DNA of 64,000 bases from Promethearchaeota archaeon. GTDB taxonomy: Archaea; Asgardarchaeota; Lokiarchaeia; Sigynarchaeales; SOKP01. The notes under the pieces are model-generated. The model was given only the letters and a program-made list of their open reading frames with translations. It had not been told where the DNA came from and did no database searches. This document shows positions 1-8,797 of the stretch, one piece after another (the stretch's first letter is position 1; each line of letters starts with the position of its first letter). Location: assembly GCA_019058515.1 (NCBI GenBank), contig JAHPYY010000159.1:1-64000 (forward strand), given 5' to 3'. The translations under genes and the position numbers were made by a program.

Positions 1-1
1 A

Positions 2-370
2 AATAGAGTAGATCGCATGTTCGAAGTTCTTAAAATTAAATTTTCCGATCGAGAATTAAAAATCAAACTACTTGCCACTGGTTCTGCTAAATTAATTGAG
101 AATTCAAAGACCGATGCGTTTTGGGGAATCGGAAAAAAAGGTAAAGGAAAAAACATGCTCGGAAAATTGTTAATGCAGGTTAGAGCTATTATACAGGATA
201 ATGAAAATAAACCACAATGTCCAAATTTGGGACGAAGAGAAGAAGATAATCGAGATGGAACTTGGTCCTGGAGATATTTTTGTACTGCTAATGGCCCAAC
301 AAAGTATTGTGGAAATAAAGAATATTATTGTAAATTACAAGAGGAAATCAAGGTGATAAAGTTTGAGTAA
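2..370 (+). CDS. NADAR domain protein (C-terminal part, cut by window edge)
   Basis: C-terminal part of a NADAR (YbiA-like) protein. The reading frame is open to the window edge, and the residues before the first Met (N-R-V-D-R at bases 2-16) fit the family, so the real start lies to the left. The diagnostic block is LLATGSAKLIENS followed by FWGIGKKGKGKNMLGKLLM, the strongly conserved C-terminal end of this fold. Family members are N-glycosidases acting on riboflavin intermediates or remove ADP-ribose from DNA; several are carried by phages. After the domain comes a short extension with Cys residues (YFCTANGPTKYCGN). It overlaps the next gene by 8 bases and opens the plus-strand run of the mobile element. 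Domain call is firm; the substrate is unknown. Confidence 0.8.
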   Translation, partial: NRVDRMFEVLKIKFSDRELKIKLLATGSAKLIENSKTDAFWGIGKKGKGKNMLGKLLMQVRAIIQDNENKPQCPNLGRREEDNRDGTWSWRYFCTANGPTKYCGNKEYYCKLQEEIKVIKFE

Positions 371-923
371 TAATTTATGTGAGAACTGTCCTAAAGATGT
401 CAGAGGGTTATGTTGCCATTTTTCTACAATGATAGAAGGATTTAACATATTCTTGACAAAGAGAAAATGTAAATTCTTAGATCCTAAGACTGGTAAATGT
501 TTAGATTACGAGAATAGACACGAAATCAATATAAATTGTTTAACTATAGAAAAGATGATAATAACAGGGAACATTCCAAGGCAATGTCTTTATGTAGTAG
601 ATAATCCCGCATATCAAAATAGAAAAGATATTAGAATCTATCACATTCCCGCAAATCTTTCTGAAAAAGGAAAACGAGAATTTAGCGAAATCAATATACC
701 TCTTCAAGATGAGGATAATTACCATTATATTATAAAGAGAAGTTTTATTTGTCCTGAATGCAAATCTCCTAAGCTTAAGGAAGAATATTTTGAAGCTGAC
801 AACGATGAATCGTCTGTGATTCGCTGGTTTTCGTACTTATGCGAACGATGTGGTCATAAATGGGATAATGAATCAACAATTATAGAGAAATTGAAATGGA
901 TCGGCAGCCGATCCATTTTATAA
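363..923 (+). CDS. Cys-rich YkgJ-like protein with C-terminal zinc ribbon
   Basis: 186 residues from a TTG start inside the preceding gene. The N-terminal part has the cysteine spacing of the YkgJ/UPF0153 metal-cluster family (CENCPKDVRGLCCHF, then CKFLDPKTGKCLDY and a further NCL). The C-terminal part (about residues 125-170) is a separate zinc ribbon: CPECKSP, then CERCGHKW. The combination suggests a metal-binding protein with a nucleic-acid or protein interaction module. The last codons (KWIGSRSIL) lie inside a perfect 12-bp inverted repeat directly before the tnpB gene, so the present C-terminus may have been made by insertion of that element. Function not known. Confidence 0.6.
   Translation: MSNNLCENCPKDVRGLCCHFSTMIEGFNIFLTKRKCKFLDPKTGKCLDYENRHEININCLTIEKMIITGNIPRQCLYVVDNPAYQNRKDIRIYHIPANLSEKGKREFSEINIPLQDEDNYHYIIKRSFICPECKSPKLKEEYFEADNDESSVIRWFSYLCERCGHKWDNESTIIEKLKWIGSRSIL
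894..918. repeat. Perfect 12-bp inverted repeat before tnpB
   Basis: Arms AAATGGATCGGC and GCCGATCCATTT around a single A, followed by an A/T-rich stretch. It covers the last codons and stop of the upstream Cys-rich gene and ends 22 bases before the tnpB start. It is clearly more G+C-rich than its surroundings. It could be a terminator-like hairpin, the left-end hairpin of an IS200/IS605-type element, or a protein site. Confidence 0.6.
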
Positions 924-940
924 AAAATTGGTCGTGAAAG

Positions 941-2149
941 ATGAGATTAACTGAAATTATCCAAGTTAGGAAATCGAAAGAATATTCAAATTTATGTCAT
1001 TTAGCTAAAAGTCTCTACAATTTAGCTAATTGGTATGTGAGACAGGACTTTTTCAATCTCAATTCAATTTTATCGTATTACGATTTGGATTTTATTTTAA
1101 AAACACAAGGAGCTTATCGTAATTTACCTTCCCAAACTTCTCAACAAATTCTAAAGTTGGTAAATAGAAATTGGAAAAGCTTCTTACGAGGGTTAAAAGA
1201 ATATCGTGAGGATTTTACAAAATTCAGGAAAAAACCTAAGATACCAAGATATAAGAATAAGAATGGGGAATCAATCGTAATCTTTACAAACCAACAATGT
1301 AAAATAAAAGCGGGTTATCTTTATTTTCCAAGAAAAGTAAATCTTAAACCCATTAAAACCCGAATTACTGATACATTAAAGGAAGTAAGAATAGTCCCTT
1401 TAGGAATAGCATATAAAGTTGAGCTGACGTACGAGAAAGAAGAAAATAATTTGGGATTAGATAAGGATCACATCTTAAGTATTGATTTAGGATTAAATAA
1501 TCTCATAACTGCGGTAAATAATCATGGAAGCAATCCATTTATTATTAAAGGTGGGCCGATAAAATCGATAAATCAATATTATAACAAACAATTTGCGTTT
1601 TACAAATCTAAGGCAAAGAAATTAAATAATCAAGAATCAACAAAAAGAACATTAAGATTAGCGTTAAAGCGGAATAACAAGATTAAACACATTTTTCATA
1701 AGGTTTCACGGATCATAGTTAATTATTGCATTGAAAATAACATCGGAACAATTCTGATCGGTAAAAATAACGGCTGGAAGCAAAAAATAAACCTAGGACG
1801 TAAAAATAATCAAAACTTTGTTCAAGTTCCTTTTGAACAATTGCTCCAACAAATAAAATACAAATCAGAAATGGTTGGAATTCAATTCAAAACGATTGAT
1901 GAATCGTATACTTCAAAATGTAGCTTTTTAGACAAGGAACCGATAAAGAAGCATAAAAATTACTTAGGAACACGGATATCGAGAGGATTGTTTAAATCTT
2001 CTGAGGGAACATTAATTAATGCGGATGTAAATGGAGCATACAATATACTCAAAAAAGAATTCCCGAAATCATTTGAGGACGGGATAGAGGGATTAGGGTT
2101 AATCCCGCAAGTATTACAAATAAGTGAATCGAATTTTGCAATCACTTGA
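941..2149 (+). CDS. tnpB: TnpB (IS200/IS605 OrfB family RNA-guided nuclease)
   Basis: 402-residue TnpB. The N-terminus MRLTEIIQV plus a helical lobe is typical of one large clade. The RuvC-like core shows the first Asp in SIDLGLNNL (about residue 181) and the last Asp in INADVNGAYNIL (about residue 363). Where many TnpBs have an E-x-L motif this clade has LIGKNNGWKQ; the acidic residue is probably supplied by the following helix (QIKYKSE). ESYTSKCSFLD keeps only one Cys, so the usual four-Cys zinc finger is absent. TnpB proteins are RNA-guided DNA nucleases linked to transposons; the guide RNA normally comes from the 3' end of the gene. There is no tnpA nearby, so this copy is a passenger or is mobilised in trans. 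Full length, no frameshift seen. Confidence 0.92.
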   Translation: MRLTEIIQVRKSKEYSNLCHLAKSLYNLANWYVRQDFFNLNSILSYYDLDFILKTQGAYRNLPSQTSQQILKLVNRNWKSFLRGLKEYREDFTKFRKKPKIPRYKNKNGESIVIFTNQQCKIKAGYLYFPRKVNLKPIKTRITDTLKEVRIVPLGIAYKVELTYEKEENNLGLDKDHILSIDLGLNNLITAVNNHGSNPFIIKGGPIKSINQYYNKQFAFYKSKAKKLNNQESTKRTLRLALKRNNKIKHIFHKVSRIIVNYCIENNIGTILIGKNNGWKQKINLGRKNNQNFVQVPFEQLLQQIKYKSEMVGIQFKTIDESYTSKCSFLDKEPIKKHKNYLGTRISRGLFKSSEGTLINADVNGAYNILKKEFPKSFEDGIEGLGLIPQVLQISESNFAIT

Positions 2150-2204
2150 AATAGGGTTGATACATTTTGTATAATTTTAATAACCTAGAGGTCGTGGTAA
2201 AAAC

Positions 2205-2642
2205 TTGAGTAAAATCCAAGAAGATATGAAAAAATGTACTAAATGCGGAAAATGTTATCCCGCAACTGCAGAACATTTCGATAAATGTCGATATGGAGAA
2301 AAAGTATATCTAAGGAATGTTTGCAAGGGATGCCGGAACAAAAGACGAAGAGAATTAAATCAAGAAAAAAAGAACGCATTGGAGGCACTGCAGTCTACTG
2401 GTACAACGACAGTGAATTCCTTTCTAGAAATTGAATTGCTTAACGATGTCAATTCAGAATTCAAGCTTATCACGCATTATAAAGATTTAGCAGAAAAGGT
2501 TATGCAAACGATGAGAAAGGATAAATTAAGTAAATATTCTTCGAAAACACAGGATTTTTGCGTAGAAATTATGACTAATTTAAACAAATTTTTGACTCAA
2601 CAATTAGATAATAGGAGGATAATCGATGTTACAAATTCATAG
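2205..2642 (+). CDS. Small zinc-ribbon protein with helical tail
   Basis: 145 residues from a TTG start. The N-terminal 50 residues form a zinc ribbon of the kind common in phage genomes: CTKCGKCYPATAEHF, then VCKGCRNKRRRE, followed by a basic helix. The rest is predicted helical and polar. Probably a DNA- or RNA-binding accessory protein of the mobile element. Its 3' end overlaps the next gene by 17 bases, suggesting translational coupling. No specific function can be given. Confidence 0.55.
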   Translation: MSKIQEDMKKCTKCGKCYPATAEHFDKCRYGEKVYLRNVCKGCRNKRRRELNQEKKNALEALQSTGTTTVNSFLEIELLNDVNSEFKLITHYKDLAEKVMQTMRKDKLSKYSSKTQDFCVEIMTNLNKFLTQQLDNRRIIDVTNS

Positions 2643-3159
2643 GAAGAAGATTAAAGACATTTTAGTTGAAATTTTTATTGATGGAAACGAGTACGTAAAA
2701 ACGAGCTTTTCCAAACAATATATTGAATCTATAGTACACCAAGCTTTTCCTGGTGCAAATTGGCAAAAAGATATTTATTCACTATTTCTAAAAGGAAGAA
2801 ACAAGTTATATAAGAGTTTTAACGGATATAGTGGGTATGCTAAATTTATAAATGTCGAGCCTTTGGACGAAAGGAACGAATGTTTACAAAAATACAAGAA
2901 ATTAATGGAAGAGTTGTGCAAAAATGAGGAATTGCCAATATTCTACGACAGAGATGTTAGCGAGTATAGAGTTATTTACGATTTAACTACATTTGAATCT
3001 ATATTTGGAGACTTACTAATCTCTACCACAAAAACTATGAAAAAACAGATGACTATCATGGCAAAGACCGGAGCAAAACTACCATCGGGTAAAGATTCCA
3101 GGGATGTATTAAGAAATGCAGTTAATCCTCTAAAAGAAATCGAATATAGAGAAAGCTGA
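2626..3159 (+). CDS. Mobile-element protein of unknown function
   Basis: 177 residues, not recognised. It overlaps the zinc-ribbon gene and is followed 22 bases later by the cytosine methyltransferase. The ATG at 2626 is preceded by a good purine-rich ribosome site (taggagg). The sequence is soluble, mixed alpha/beta, rich in Lys, with no Cys clusters, signal peptide or membrane segment. The C-terminal part (TKTMKKQMTIMAKTGAKLPS) is basic and could contact nucleic acid. Coding status is supported by length, start signals and operon position. Confidence 0.5.
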   Translation: MLQIHRKKIKDILVEIFIDGNEYVKTSFSKQYIESIVHQAFPGANWQKDIYSLFLKGRNKLYKSFNGYSGYAKFINVEPLDERNECLQKYKKLMEELCKNEELPIFYDRDVSEYRVIYDLTTFESIFGDLLISTTKTMKKQMTIMAKTGAKLPSGKDSRDVLRNAVNPLKEIEYRES

Positions 3160-3181
3160 TTAAAGACAAAGAGATGATATT

Positions 3182-4018
3182 TTGAAAACGGTTATTGACT
3201 TATTCTGTGGAACGGGAGGCTTTTCTTGGGGTTTCTATAAGTTAGGATTTAAAGTCAAGGTTGCAATTGATATTTGGAAGGTAGCAGCAAAAAATTACGA
3301 ACTAAATTTCCCTGGAACCGAAGTCATAAATAATGATATACTCGAATTGAATCCATCGAACTTTGAAAAAGCTGATCTTATAATCGGATCTCCTCCTTGC
3401 CATGAATTTTCAGTAAGTCGTAATGTCTCTCCGATTAAATATCCAAAATTAAGCTGTATAGCGAAATTCTTTGATTTTGTAAATGAGATTAAACCAGAAT
3501 TTTTCATAATGGAAAATGTTCCAAATATTCTAAATTACTTAAGATTTGAACCTTATGTTATTTTAAATTCCGCAAATTATGGGGTTCCACAAATAAGAAA
3601 AAGAGTGTTTTTTGGTTTAGATAAGAAGCCACCAATTACACACTCAAGATTCTTTTCGTTAGATCCTTCCCTAAAGAAGTGGATACCTATCAATAGTATT
3701 TTAGATTTAGACGATTTCGAAGGATATGAGATCTTAAATCAGAGATCTCTTAAAGCTAAAGCAAATTCCCCTTATTATTCTATTTTTTCTCCAGCAAGAA
3801 CAATTGTGTCATTTGCTCCTAAAATTTTAAAGAATGGGAACTACATCCGGGATTTTTCTTTAAAGGAGATGGCTTTAGCTCAAGGATTTCCAGAAGATTT
3901 CATTTTTGATGCTGCTAAATCTAATTGTTTTACTATGATTGGAAATGCAGTTCCTCCAAAATTAAGCTATTATATTGCCAAAATGATAAAGGAAAATGAT
4001 GTTTATGATGTTAATTAA
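3182..4018 (+). CDS. DNA (cytosine-5) methyltransferase, orphan
   Basis: 278 residues from a TTG start. All main motifs of C5 methyltransferases are visible: motif I DLFCGTGGFSWGF for S-adenosylmethionine, motif IV GSPPCHEFS with the catalytic Cys, motif VI MENVPN, motif VIII GVPQIRKRVFFG (Q-x-R-x-R), and motif X TMIGNAVPP. The target-recognition region between VIII and IX is short (roughly 70 residues). Length is at the low end for the family but complete. No restriction endonuclease lies beside it, so it most likely protects the mobile element against host restriction or has an epigenetic role. The sequence recognised cannot be read from the protein. Confidence 0.93.
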   Translation: MKTVIDLFCGTGGFSWGFYKLGFKVKVAIDIWKVAAKNYELNFPGTEVINNDILELNPSNFEKADLIIGSPPCHEFSVSRNVSPIKYPKLSCIAKFFDFVNEIKPEFFIMENVPNILNYLRFEPYVILNSANYGVPQIRKRVFFGLDKKPPITHSRFFSLDPSLKKWIPINSILDLDDFEGYEILNQRSLKAKANSPYYSIFSPARTIVSFAPKILKNGNYIRDFSLKEMALAQGFPEDFIFDAAKSNCFTMIGNAVPPKLSYYIAKMIKENDVYDVN

Positions 4019-4253
4019 CAAAGATATTCATTGGTTTTTTAGGTGCACTTATTGCGGCCAATGGTACACATCTAAGTATCGAATTCAGAAAAAGCAATGC
4101 GTTTTTTGTAATAAAACCTTTGACTTCAAATCTTCAAGGAAGCTTTCATGTAAATGTACTGAATCCGAAGCTGTACTATTGATTCAAAAGCTTAAAGAAA
4201 GGGACTTTAAAGACGATTTAAAAAAAGTAGTAATATCCTTTATGGAGGTGTAG
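3996..4253 (+). CDS. Small zinc-ribbon protein
   Basis: 85 residues starting inside the end of the methyltransferase gene (ATG at 3996, or 4008). Two CxxC knuckles, RCTYCGQWY and CVFCNKTFDF, form a zinc ribbon; an additional CKC follows. The C-terminal helix (LLIQKLKERDFKDDLKKVV) is charged. Such mini zinc ribbons are frequent in archaeal viruses and plasmids and usually bind nucleic acids. Probably co-transcribed with the methyltransferase. Confidence 0.6.
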   Translation: MMFMMLINKDIHWFFRCTYCGQWYTSKYRIQKKQCVFCNKTFDFKSSRKLSCKCTESEAVLLIQKLKERDFKDDLKKVVISFMEV

Positions 4254-4261
4254 TTAATATT

Positions 4262-5947
4262 TTGACGAATTCTCTTGGTCCAGCACAAAAGTTTATTGAA
4301 AAAATTAAAGAAGCAATACAACTTCAAAAACTCTTTAAAATCAAAACCATTAAGCCTAATAATAAATCTGGAACCTCAGTTTACCTTTCAATTACAACTG
4401 ACCAAAGACGATATTTTGCACTTAAAACTACTCATTCAAAAAAGTATATTCCTGAATGCGACCTAAATTTCCAGGAGATTTGTCGTTTTTTGAAGATCTT
4501 TTTTTGCTTTTCAATGACAAGAACTAGCTATATTACTCCTGAGAAAAAAACACTCAGACTCTACTTCTCGAAAATCCAACATAAACTCTATATAATAGAC
4601 GATGTTGCAGAATTTGCATATGATCTTAGGAACATCTTTTCTAATTTCAATTATGCTAAATATATTTCCCATTCAATTAAAAATGGCGTTATCAAAGTTA
4701 ATTTTAAATGCGATGGAAGTCCGGGAAGTGCTGGAAATATCCTTTATTCATTGACAGATAAATATCTTTTTGATCAATTCCTTATCAGAGAAGTCAAAGA
4801 AGGACATCTTAAAAATTATACATATCTTTTAGCTTTAAAGAGAAAGCGTCATTCTCTTCAAGAGTTCGGTTTCTGTAAAGGATCTTCATATCTAATTGCT
4901 AAATATGTAAAAATAATAAAAGGTGCTAATAGATGGCTTCGTATTCAAATCCCATCAGAATCAATAAATAATTTCGATAAATTTAATGAAAGTATTTACA
5001 TATCAAACAAACCCTATTCATTAACCCAACAAAATATAATAATTTCTACAAAAGTAGCTACGATATTAACAAAAGAAGAGATCTATGTAGAGCAAGGTAA
5101 AACGGATAAAATTGACGATAAAAAATACCTCTGGATTCCTACTACTAATCAATTATACGCACTAATCGATAGATTGGATAAGACTTATCGTTTTCCTCTA
5201 TGTGATTATAGCGATTGGCGTACAAAACACAAATTATCGTATAAATCAGAAGAGATCAACCTTCTTGCATTCTATATGTATAGTGAATTCAAAGTTACTT
5301 GGAATCAAAGATTTTGGGAATGGGGAGAAGGATCACGATTTGAGATAAACGAAAATTTATGGCTTCATCTTGAAGATTCAGAAACAGTAATATATGTCGG
5401 GAAAAGGAAGATAAAAACCTGTAAATATCTATTAATGAACTTTTCTGAGCCGGATATTTATGAATATGACGAGTTCACATCGATTGACGAGATCTCAAAC
5501 TATTATTCTAAACAACACGAAAGGAAACATCATATTTTAAAACCTGAAGAGGAATTTCAAGGTCACTGTTCAAATCTACAAGCGTGGTACGAAAATGATT
5601 ACGATACACGCATATTAGATATGCGATTAGCATTTCCCATTTTAAAGGCCCTTACTAATATTGGCGATCCAAAAGCTAAGAAAGTTTTTAAAGACGAAAT
5701 AGCAACGAGAATGTCGTCTAATTATCCAGCTGTTATGAATTTTCTGAGTTGTGATAAATACCTTTCCCACTTTACAGATGAAGAGCTCGAAACGCTTTCC
5801 TATAAAATAGACTTTTCAACTATGGTATTTCCTTCTATTAAATGTTTTTTTAGAATTTGGATCAGCAAAACAGAAGACTATGATAAGAAAATTGAACTTC
5901 AAAAGAAGTGTGATCACATTTTAGATAACTTTTCGTTAACGAGGTAA
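4262..5947 (+). CDS. Large protein with Asgard GHCSNLQAW module
   Basis: 561 residues, TTG start. The C-terminal third carries the block EFQGHCSNLQAWYENDYDTR (about residue 431 on) followed by LAFPILKALTNIGDPKAKKV. I know this module from many Lokiarchaeal proteins of unknown function; the same module is in the gene at 17072 of this window. Just before it comes a beta-rich part (LWLHLEDSETVIYVGKRKIK, then CKYLLMNFSEPD), also shared with the second copy. The N-terminal 300 residues are different and include a GSPGSAGNILYSL segment that looks like a small adapter or nuclease region but gives no firm match. Cytosolic. It leads the block that continues with the wHTH coiled-coil protein. Function unknown. 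Confidence 0.7.
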   Translation: MTNSLGPAQKFIEKIKEAIQLQKLFKIKTIKPNNKSGTSVYLSITTDQRRYFALKTTHSKKYIPECDLNFQEICRFLKIFFCFSMTRTSYITPEKKTLRLYFSKIQHKLYIIDDVAEFAYDLRNIFSNFNYAKYISHSIKNGVIKVNFKCDGSPGSAGNILYSLTDKYLFDQFLIREVKEGHLKNYTYLLALKRKRHSLQEFGFCKGSSYLIAKYVKIIKGANRWLRIQIPSESINNFDKFNESIYISNKPYSLTQQNIIISTKVATILTKEEIYVEQGKTDKIDDKKYLWIPTTNQLYALIDRLDKTYRFPLCDYSDWRTKHKLSYKSEEINLLAFYMYSEFKVTWNQRFWEWGEGSRFEINENLWLHLEDSETVIYVGKRKIKTCKYLLMNFSEPDIYEYDEFTSIDEISNYYSKQHERKHHILKPEEEFQGHCSNLQAWYENDYDTRILDMRLAFPILKALTNIGDPKAKKVFKDEIATRMSSNYPAVMNFLSCDKYLSHFTDEELETLSYKIDFSTMVFPSIKCFFRIWISKTEDYDKKIELQKKCDHILDNFSLTR

Positions 5948-5950
5948 AAA

Positions 5951-7876
5951 ATGGAAGATAAAACGCCCAAACCTGCAAAACCTGACAGAGAACAGAGGGA
6001 TGAAGGGGATTATAAATCCCCTTTCCCTAATAGGTTTGAAGTTTTTCCTGAAAATCTAAAGAAAATCTTAATTGATTTAGAAACTAATTATAAAGTTATT
6101 AAAAGAGATCCTTCAGGTATCGCATTAAATTTAAAGATTTTTGAAACGATTGAATCTAATATTTATTCTAATTACAACGAAACTGAAATAGAATTTCTTA
6201 AACTCATATTTTCAACTTTATTAAAATTAAAATTTCATTGGTTAAATTATCCTGGTATATTAAATCACTATCGCTATTTTTTCCACTCGAAAGATTCTGA
6301 TACCTTTATTTCGACTGGAGAAGACCTTTCTCATGAGGACAAAATTAAAGACAAAAAAGGGTTGTCTTTGCTTGAAGGACCGAATTTGGGGTCTCCGAGC
6401 GTTAAGCGTAGCGAATTCGATAATCTTAGCGATATACCCTTTGAGAATATACCAGAATTAATCCAAAAGAGAAAGGATGATTTTGGGATATGGATTAGCA
6501 AAAAAGCGTTAAGACACTTCGAGACCTTAAGTTATCGATTTGGAGTTAACGATGATCTTTTTAACAAAATAGAAACCTACTTTTCTACCCAATTTAACCT
6601 AGAATATGGAAAACGATCATGGGCCACACCCATAACCAATGATAAAAGAGACGAACTTGGGTTATGTTTTGGTGTTCAATTTACTAAGAAAGGATATCTT
6701 CGAATAAATTTAAGCAAGAAGAAAAAAGATTGGGAGTCATTTATTCAGCAATTTTTTACGCTCTTCAAGAAATTTCTTTCAGATGAAGAGATAATTGAAC
6801 TCCTAGAACAACTAGTTCTAGAACGGTTTAAAAAACCAGCTATTTATGTCCACGAAGCAAGAAATATTGGACCAAAAGAAGTAGTAGACGAAAAATTCAA
6901 GGGAGTTAAGGTTAGGGTTAATGAAATTCATTGGTTTGGAGATAAAAGATGGATTGCTCGGATCGATTATTCGGATCCTTCACATCCTCATATTGAAGGT
7001 GAAGGACCACAACCACAGGTAGGGAATTTTTTAAACTTATTTGATGGAACTCCCGAATTTGTATCGAATTTAACCGAAGTAAGAGAATTAGCTTATAGAA
7101 ACTACGCTCTTATGGGTGAAAATCACAAGGGTATAGGGAATTTATCTCAGTTGTTATTGGAAAACGATAAAAAAATTTCAGCAGCTGAAAAAAATTTTGC
7201 TGGACAACACCAGGATATTTTGGGAGAATTAACAAAATTAGATGTACTACAAGATATTCGTTCAATAAATCTCGAAAATCGAATTGGAAACTTAGGAAAT
7301 AACCTAAACCATTCATTCAAACAAGGAGTTGGAGTTTTGCATAAAATGAATCAAAATGTAGGATTGATAAATAATTCTCTTGGACATTTATACGATTTTG
7401 TTGATAGTGGTTTTAAAGAAATTGAAGAAAACATGATTGATCAACTGGATCCGGTTATCGATAGTCTGTCCATAAATTCTCAAAAACACGATGAAACTCA
7501 CCAGAAATTAGATACTCTTCAAAAAAATATAGAAGATCAATTTAAATCGCTTAAATCCGATTTAGAAGAGCACATTAAAAATGAACTCACGACATTTAGA
7601 AAGGGTTTTGTTAATAACTTATATTTAGTGCTAAAAGCAATTCATAATTTACCCGGGATTACAACCAAAGAAATAATCACCCAATTACAAAAGAAATTGA
7701 AGGTAACCGAAAGTACGATTTATAGATACCTCCGGGAATTAAAATTTCACGATTTAATAACTAAGGTTGAAAATTGTATTGGACCTGGACGTCCTTCCAG
7801 GTCGTATTTCATATCAAAAAAAACTCGAGAATTTCTTGCGAAATTTAAATCAAAGAAAGAGGTAAAAGAATCTTGA
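5951..7876 (+). CDS. Coiled-coil protein with C-terminal winged helix
   Basis: 641 residues, three bases after the preceding gene. Residues 1-50 are charged and proline-rich; 160-380 are globular. Residues 385-560 are a long heptad-like helical region (QHDILGELTKLDVLQDIRSI and HDETHQKLDTLQKNIEDQFK). The end (about 560-635) is a winged helix: GITTKEIITQLQ, then TESTIYRYLRELKFHDL and a wing GPGRPSRSYFIS. This suggests a dimeric or elongated DNA-binding protein such as a partition, replication-control or transcription factor of the mobile element. The final bases overlap the next gene. Family not recognised. Confidence 0.6.
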   Translation: MEDKTPKPAKPDREQRDEGDYKSPFPNRFEVFPENLKKILIDLETNYKVIKRDPSGIALNLKIFETIESNIYSNYNETEIEFLKLIFSTLLKLKFHWLNYPGILNHYRYFFHSKDSDTFISTGEDLSHEDKIKDKKGLSLLEGPNLGSPSVKRSEFDNLSDIPFENIPELIQKRKDDFGIWISKKALRHFETLSYRFGVNDDLFNKIETYFSTQFNLEYGKRSWATPITNDKRDELGLCFGVQFTKKGYLRINLSKKKKDWESFIQQFFTLFKKFLSDEEIIELLEQLVLERFKKPAIYVHEARNIGPKEVVDEKFKGVKVRVNEIHWFGDKRWIARIDYSDPSHPHIEGEGPQPQVGNFLNLFDGTPEFVSNLTEVRELAYRNYALMGENHKGIGNLSQLLLENDKKISAAEKNFAGQHQDILGELTKLDVLQDIRSINLENRIGNLGNNLNHSFKQGVGVLHKMNQNVGLINNSLGHLYDFVDSGFKEIEENMIDQLDPVIDSLSINSQKHDETHQKLDTLQKNIEDQFKSLKSDLEEHIKNELTTFRKGFVNNLYLVLKAIHNLPGITTKEIITQLQKKLKVTESTIYRYLRELKFHDLITKVENCIGPGRPSRSYFISKKTREFLAKFKSKKEVKES

Positions 7877-8211
7877 CTGAAGCAAACAAAAATTATGAGT
7901 CAAGGAATTGTTTCGTGTGTAAGGTTCCTATTGAGTATAGAGACGCTTTATTCGATGCAGAAGGTAGAGGAGTTTCAGATTGGGAATTTGAAGAAATTTG
8001 GCGTTCTGAAAATATAGAATTATTATGTTGTGGGTGCATGAACTTCTTAAAAAAAAATAAATCCTCAGAAAAAATCATGAGCATATTAGAGTCTATTTGG
8101 ATAAATTCTCCCTCAACAATTAAAAAAAGGCAAATTAAACAAATTCAGATAAAACATAAATTTACAATTCCTCAATTTGTTTCTGGAATACATCAGTTTG
8201 GAGGCGATTAA
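7873..8211 (+). CDS. Small Cys-containing protein, likely zinc-binding
   Basis: 112 residues from a TTG start overlapping the preceding stop. A possible zinc site is formed by CFVCKVPIEYRD and LLCCGCMNFLKK, separated by an acidic stretch (DAEGRGVSDWEFEEIW). The C-terminal half is basic. Not recognised. The sequence GGAGG near its end serves as ribosome site for the following ASCH gene. Confidence 0.5.
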   Translation: MTEANKNYESRNCFVCKVPIEYRDALFDAEGRGVSDWEFEEIWRSENIELLCCGCMNFLKKNKSSEKIMSILESIWINSPSTIKKRQIKQIQIKHKFTIPQFVSGIHQFGGD

Positions 8212-8213
8212 AG

Positions 8214-8483
8214 ATAGCAAAACACAAGCTTAAAACCCTACCAGAGTGTTATAAACAAACCCTTGATGGAAATAAGGCATTTGAATTAAGGAAAAACGAT
8301 AGAAATTTCCAAAAAGGGGATCTCTTAATCCTTCAAGAATGGGATTCTCAGAAAGGTTATTCTGGGAGAGAACTTGAGGTATATGTTACCTATATTTTTT
8401 CTAACTCTAAATTTGGGCTTAAGAAAGGATATTGTATCATGAATATTGAGCCAATAGTACATAAAGTCTATTTAGTCGAATAG
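8214..8483 (+). CDS. ASCH/DUF3850 domain protein, apparent ATA start
   Basis: 89 residues, easily missed because no ATG, GTG or TTG is available at the right place. From the ATA at 8214 the protein reads (M)AKHKLKTLPECYKQTL, then KAFELRKNDRNFQKGDLL, ILQEWD and GRELEVYVTYIFS. That is the full, ungapped pattern of the DUF3850/ASCH fold (family consensus HxLKxxPEYF...FExRKNDRxFxVGD). A ribosome site GGAGG lies at 8200-8204, nine bases before the ATA. ASCH domains bind RNA or modified nucleosides and are common in phages. A distant ATT at 8175 is the only other in-frame candidate I considered. Confidence 0.72.
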   Translation: MAKHKLKTLPECYKQTLDGNKAFELRKNDRNFQKGDLLILQEWDSQKGYSGRELEVYVTYIFSNSKFGLKKGYCIMNIEPIVHKVYLVE

Positions 8484-8506
8484 AGAAAAGGAGAATAATT
8501 TAAATT

Positions 8507-8797
8507 ATGAGTGAAGAATACGATATTGAAACCGAAGTTGGAGGGTATCCTAACCCAAAATTACATAAAGGTTGTGGAGGGGAAGTTGTGTTTAGAGAAC
8601 CAGAAAACGAGCTACAAGCACATTATAGTCGAGCTGGTTGGTGTTTAAGATGCGATTGTTTTCCTATTGATATTGAGGATATAGAGCTTGACCAGAATTT
8701 AATTAGAAAATCAAAAAGAAAAATTTACACTGAAAGGAGATTAAGAGGGTTTAGGGTTTTAACTGATTTTAAGAATAATAACGAGGATAAAAAATGA
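8507..8797 (+). CDS. Small zinc-ribbon-like protein
   Basis: 96 residues. Possible metal ligands are HKGCGGEVVFR and WCLRCDCFP, a spacing common in zinc ribbons of phage proteins. The N-terminus is acidic and the C-terminus basic (KSKRKIYTERRLRGF). Preceded by a strong ribosome site (aaaggagaa). The last four bases ATGA overlap the next gene. Role unknown. Confidence 0.5.
   Translation: MSEEYDIETEVGGYPNPKLHKGCGGEVVFREPENELQAHYSRAGWCLRCDCFPIDIEDIELDQNLIRKSKRKIYTERRLRGFRVLTDFKNNNEDKK

Noticed and set aside
930..2196. GGTCGTG on both sides of tnpB as target-site duplication
   Set aside because: IS200/IS605 elements do not make target duplications, and both copies lie near start codons where they may act in translation. 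Reported only as an observation.
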